Positions 54,801-60,800 of a stretch of DNA of 64,000 nt are shown here, one piece after another. The translations under genes and the position numbers were made by a program. How positions within the stretch are numbered: the stretch's first letter is position 1; each line of letters starts with the position of its first letter. The DNA comes from Sipunculus nudus (taxonomy: Eukaryota; Annelida; Sipuncula; Golfingiida; Sipunculidae), in the NCBI GenBank assembly GCA_026874595.1, contig CM049316.1, forward strand, positions 53,703,676-53,767,675, read 5' to 3'. The notes under the pieces are model-generated. The model was given only the letters and a program-made list of their open reading frames with translations. It had not been told where the DNA came from and ran no database searches.

Positions 54801-57800
54801 TTTTTTTAAGTTCAGGAGGTGTCGTATGGTCAAAAGTAGGTCAACAAGGGCAAAATGCAAACTCGATCTGTAACGGGTCATTATCAAGCAATACACCAAA
54901 AATCATGCCAGTATATGCAGGCATTGTGAAAAAAAGTCCATACATGTGCATTTTCCATAAAAATTTCTGTCTTTCATGAAATTTTCTATGTTTAGGAGCC
55001 GTAAAACAATCAAAAGTAGGTCAACCGGGATGAAACGCAAACTCGATCTGTAACTGTCATTATCTGCCCACACATAAAAAATCAGGGTGGTATCTGCAGG
55101 CATTGAGGAAAAAAAGTAAGAACATATGCATTTGTTATGAAAATTTATATTTTTCATGAAACTTTCTATGTTCAGGAGCAGTCAAATGGTCAAAAGTAGG
55201 TCAACTGAGAGAAAACAAGAACTTGATCTGTAACTGGTCATTATCTGCCTACACACCAAAAATCAGGCCCGTATCTGCAGGCACTGTGAAAAAAAGTCCA
55301 TACATATGCATCTTTTTATGAAATTTTCTTTGTTAGAGAACCGTCAAACAGTCAAAAATAGGTCAACTGGGACAAAACGTGAACTTGATCTGTAACTGGC
55401 TATTTTCTGCCCACACACCAAAAATCAGGCCAATATCTACAGGTATTGTGAAGAAAAGTCTGTACAAGTGTATTTGTCATGAAAATTTATGTTTTACATG
55501 AAATTTTCTATGTTCAGGAGCCGTAAAACAGTCAAAAGTAGGTCAACCAGGACGAAATGCGAACTCAATCTGTAACTGGTCAATATCTTGCCACACACCA
55601 AAAATCAGGCCAATATCTGCAGGCATTGCAAAAAAAAGTCCGTACATGTGTATTTGTCATGATATTTCATATTTTTCATGAAATTTTCTATGTTCAGGAG
55701 CCGTAAAACGGTCAAAAGTAGGTCAACCAGGACGAAACGCGAACTCCATCTGTAACAGGTCTATATCTGCCCACACACCAAAAATCAGGCCAATATCTGC
55801 AGGCATTGCGAAAAAAAGTCTGTACATGTGTATCTTTCATGAATATTTCTATTTTTCATGAAATTTTCTATGTTTGTACAACGGTCAAAAGTATGTCAAC
55901 CAGGACGATACGCGAATTTGATCTGTAACTGGTCTATATTTGCGCACACACCAAAAATCAGGCCAATATCTGCAGGCATTGCGAAAAAAAGTCCGTACAT
56001 GTGTATCTGTCATGAATATTTCTATTTTTCATTAAATTTTCTAAGTTTAGGAGCGGTAAACAGTCAAAAGTAGGTCAACCGGGATGAAACGCAAACTTGA
56101 TCTGTAACTGGTCTATATCTGTCCACACACCAAAAATCAGGCCAATATCTGCAGGCACTGCGAAAAAAAGTCCGTACATGTGTATTTGTCATGAAATTTC
56201 ATACTTTTCATGAAATTTTCTATGCTCAGGAGCCGTAAAACGGTCAAAAGTAGGTCAACCAGGACGAAACGCGAACTTGATCTGTAACTGGTCTACATCT
56301 GCTCACACACCAAAAATCAGGCCAATATCTGCAGGCATTGCGAAAAAAAGTCCGTACATGTGTATCTGTCATGAATATTTCTATTTTTCATGAAATTTTC
56401 TAAGTTTAGGAGCCGTAAAACTGTCAAAAGTATGTCAACCGGGACGAAACGCGAACTCGATCTGTAACTGGTCTATATCTGCCCACACACCAAAAATTAG
56501 GCCAATATCTGCAGGCATTGCGAAAAAAAGTCCGTACAACTGTTTGATTTCGGAATGACGGAATGACGGACATGGGTAAAACTATATGCCCCGGCCACTT
56601 TGTGGCGGGGGCATAAAAAATGAGGCTACTTAAACTGCAAAAGTGTTTATAGACAAACAGTAGATGTAGGATACTGTGACCAGCTAAGGCTACATACACT
56701 GCAACAGTGTTTATAGATTAACAGTAGATGTAGGATACTGTGAAACATTGAGGCTACTTAAAACTGCAACAGTGTTTATAGACAAACAGTAGATGTAGGA
56801 TACTGTGAAAAAAATGAGGCTACTTAAACTGCAAAAGTGTTTATAGACAAACAGTAGATGTAGGATACTGTGACCAACTAAGGCTACATACACTGCAACA
56901 GTGTTTATAGATTAACAGTAGATGTAGGATACTGTGAAACACTGAGGCTACTTAAAACTGCAACAGTGTTTATAGACAAACAGTAGATGTAGGATACTGT
57001 GAAAAAAATGAGGCTACATAAACTGCAAAAGTGTTTATAGACAAACAGTAGATGTAGGATACTGTGACCAACTAAGGCTACATACACTGCAACAGTGTTT
57101 ATAGATTAACAGTAGATGTAGGATACTGTGAAACATTGAGGCTACTTAAAACTGCAACAGTGTTTATAGATTAACAGTAGATGTAGGGTACTGTGAAACA
57201 CTGAGGCTACTTAAAACTGCAAAAGTGTTTACAGACAAACAGTAGATGTAGGATACTGTGAAAAAAATGAGGCTACCTACACTGAAAAAGTGTTTATAGA
57301 CAAACAGTAGATGTAGGATACTGTGAAAAAATGAGGCTACTTACACTGCAAAAGTGTTTATAGACAAACATTAGATGTAGGATACTGTGAAACACTGAGG
57401 CTAATTACACTGCAAAAGTGTTTATAGACAAACATTAGATGTAGGATACTGTGAAACACTGAGGCTACTTACACTGCAAAAGTGTTTATAGACAAACATT
57501 AGATGTAGGATACTGTGAAACAATGAGGCTACTTACACTGCAAAAGTGTTTATAGACAAACATTAGATGTAGGATACTGTGAAAAAAATGAGGCTACTTA
57601 CACTGCAAAAGTGTTTATAGACAAACATTAGATGTAGGATACTGTGAAACAATGAGGCTACTTACACTGCAAAAGTGTTTATAGACAAACATTAGATGTA
57701 GGATACTGTGTAACACTGAGGCTACTTACACTGCAAAAGTGTTTATAGACAAACATTAGATGTAGGATACTGTGAAACAATGAGGCTACTTACACTGCAA

Positions 57801-60800
57801 AAGTGTTTATAGACAAACATTAGATGTAGGATACTGTGAAAAAAATGAGGCTACTTACACTGCAAAAGTGTTTATAGACAAGCATTAGATGTAGGATACT
57901 GTGAAACACTGAGGCTACTTACACTGCAAAAGTGTTTATAGACAAACATTAGATGTAGGATACTGTGAAAAAAATGAGGCTACTTACACTGCAAAAGTGT
58001 TTATAGACAAACATTAGATGTAGGATATTGTGACAAAAATGAGGCTACTTACACTGCAACAGTGCCATGAGAGGTCATCAAGATATTTTCAACCTTAGCC
58101 CGATACCACCTTTTGTCATTTGGGTTTCGTCCAATGAATACCTAAAACAAAACACACAGGACAGAGGTAAAAACTCTGTGATGAAAAGAGGTATTAATCT
58201 CTCTTTTTACATCTAGCATTTAACTGTAACTTCCCATAAAAGCAGATTGCAATAAAAGCAAATAGCTCCTGATACCAATGATCTAAAATTTTCTTATTAC
58301 AAATGATAAACGAGACACTGAGATATGTATGTATTGTGAAGTTGTTCTCTAACTGTTGATGTGGTGTTAACATTGCCATGTTTTGGTGTGGGAGGTGGAC
58401 TGAAGGTTTTAGCATTGTGGTAGTTGATGTTCATGTGGTGCTTACCTTCCTGTGTTTAGATGTGACAGGTTGACCTGAAGGTTTCAGTATTGTTGTAGTA
58501 GTTGTTCATTTGGTGCTTACCTTTTTATTTAGGTGTGACAGGTTGACTGTACGTTTCCTTATTGTTGTAGTAGTTGTTCATTTGGTGCTTACCTTGTAAT
58601 GTTAAGGTGTGACAGGTTGACCTGAAGGTTTCAGTATTGTTGTAGTAGTTGTTCATGTGGTGCTTACCGTATTTCATCTAATTATTTGATCCCTCTAATT
58701 ATCTGACCTCAAAAAAAATTTCAAAAAAAAAATTTCATTTTAATAATTTCTAAATTTCTTCTTATTTACGAATGCTTGAAAAGTTTTACAACTAATTGAA
58801 TCCATGTCCAAACTGACAGACATGATGATGAAAGAAAGATCAGCCATATCCAGCGTGGGAAGTATCTGATGAATACCATAAAGGGATATACATAACAAAC
58901 CACCCAAGTGTTTGTTTCATTCATCAAGGTAAATCTAAAAGTGTTTTCTATATTATTAAAATGTGATTTGCTTTGTTTTATTTTTACAATCTGCAAAAAG
59001 TGATCACTTCAACAAAGTTTGAAACAGGTTACGACGGTCAGCTCGGACTCCTCACCTTGTTGCCATAAATACACCCAACACTGACTGAATTTCTCTAAAA
59101 TTGCTCAATAGAAGTTGATAAATGAATGAAGGTAATCATGTCAATTGATTAAATTATGTTGTATTTACGTTAGTCAGATCTCTTGGAGGGCCCCATTGCC
59201 ATTTAGAGTGTAAATAACTGGCTGGTGAAAACAAACTCACAGGGCCCATGCAAAGCAGGCTGTGAATGGACTTAAACAACAACCAGTAGTGATTAAATTA
59301 ATATTAATTGAGAGGAACCTTTGAAAAAGTATGTATAATATATCAGGCGCGGCACATGCATGGTATTTCTGAAAGGATTGAATAGGGGATTATGAACGCT
59401 TTATTGATTGTTCAGTTAAAAAGAACTAGATGTGTCGGAATGACACGAATGCCCCCGCCTGGGGCAAATTAGAAACATTTGTTAAATTTTGAAAAAATTT
59501 TAAAGTTCAGGAGGTGTCATATGGTCAAAAGTAGGTCAACAAGGGCAAAATGCAAACTCCATCTGTTATGGGTCATTATCAAGCAACACACCAAAAATCA
59601 GGCCAGTATCTGCAGGCACTGTGAAAAAAAGTCCATACATTTGCATTTTCCATAAAAATTTCTGTCTTTCATGAAATTTTCTATGTTTTGGAGCCGTAAG
59701 ACAATGAAAAGTAGGTAAACCGGGATGAAACGCGAACTCGATCTGTAACTGTCATTATCTGCCCACACATAAAAAATCAGGGTGGTATCTGCAGGCATTG
59801 AGGGAAAAAAGTTGGTACATATGCATTTGTTATGAAAATTTCTATTTTTCATGAAATTTTCTATGTTCTGGAGCAGTCAAATGGTCAAAAGTAGGTCAAC
59901 TGAGACAAAACAAGAACTTGATCTGTAACTGGTCATTATCTGCCTACAGGCCAAAAATCAAGCCCGTATCCGCAGGCATTGAGAAAAAAAGTCAGTACAT
60001 GTGTATTTGTCATGAAAATTTATATTTTCATGCAATTTTCTATGTTCAGGAGCCCTAAAACAGTCCAAAGTAGGTCAACTGGGACGAAACGCAAAATCGA
60101 TCTGTAACTGGTTATTATCTGCCCACACACCAAAAATCAGGCCAATATCTGCAGGCATTGCGAAAAAAAGTCCGTACATGAGTATTTGTCATGAAAATTT
60201 ATATTTTTCATGAAATTTTCTAAGTTTAGGAGCTGTAAAATGGTTAAAAGTAGGTCAACTGGGACGAAACGCGAACTCAATCTGTAAGTGGTCATTATCT
60301 GCTCACACACCAAAAATCAGGCCAATATCTGCAGGCATTGCGAAAAAAATTCTGTACATGTGTATTTGTCATGAAAATTTATATTTTTCATGAAATTTTT
60401 TAAGTTAAGGAGCCGTAAAACCGTCAAAAGTAGGTCAACTGGGACGAAACGCGAACTTGATCTGTAACTGGTCATTATCTGCCCACACACGAAAAATCAG
60501 GCCAATATCTGTAGGTATTGCAATAAAAATTCAGTACATGTGTATTTGTCATGAAAACTTATATTTTCCATGAAATGTTCTAAGTTAAGGAGCCGTAAAA
60601 CGGTCAAAATTAGGTCAACCTGGACGAAACGGGAACTCGATCTGTAACTGGTCATTATCTGCCCACACACTAAAAATCAGGCCAATATCCGCAGGCATTG
60701 TGAAAAAAGTCTGTACAACTGTTTTATTTCGGAAGGACGGAAAGACGGAATGACGGACATGGGTAAAACTATATGCCCCGGCCACTTTGTGGCGGGGGCA

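Larger units (their letters stand above)
45441..58070. repeat. 65-bp satellite array, split by three insertions
   Basis: Units of about 65 bp contain ACTGCAACAGTGTTTATAGA, CAGTAGATGTAGGATACTGT and GAGGCTACTTA. Array blocks: 45441-45510 (one unit), 46488-50708, 54424-54730 and 56616-58070, about 90 units by length. Much of it is a 194-bp higher-order repeat of three monomer types, distinguished by GACCAACTAAGGCTACATAC, AACACTGAGGCTAC and AAAAAAATGAGGCTAC. The right-most unit runs into exon 58053-58141; CACTGTTGCAGT plus GTGTAAGTAGCC on the minus strand is both exon end/donor and satellite. The 60-residue open frames repeated every 194 bp are by-products. Confidence 0.97.

Noticed and set aside
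46638-57087. Series of near-identical 60-residue open frames on the minus strand (MYVALVGHSILHLLFVYKHF type)
   Set aside because: They are spaced by the 194-bp satellite period, have no start context or signal peptide logic, and vary with the repeat. They are by-products of the array.
45441-58070. CRISPR-like or centromeric locus
   Set aside because: No spacers; the array is inside an intron and starts at a splice site, so a centromeric role is not supported here.
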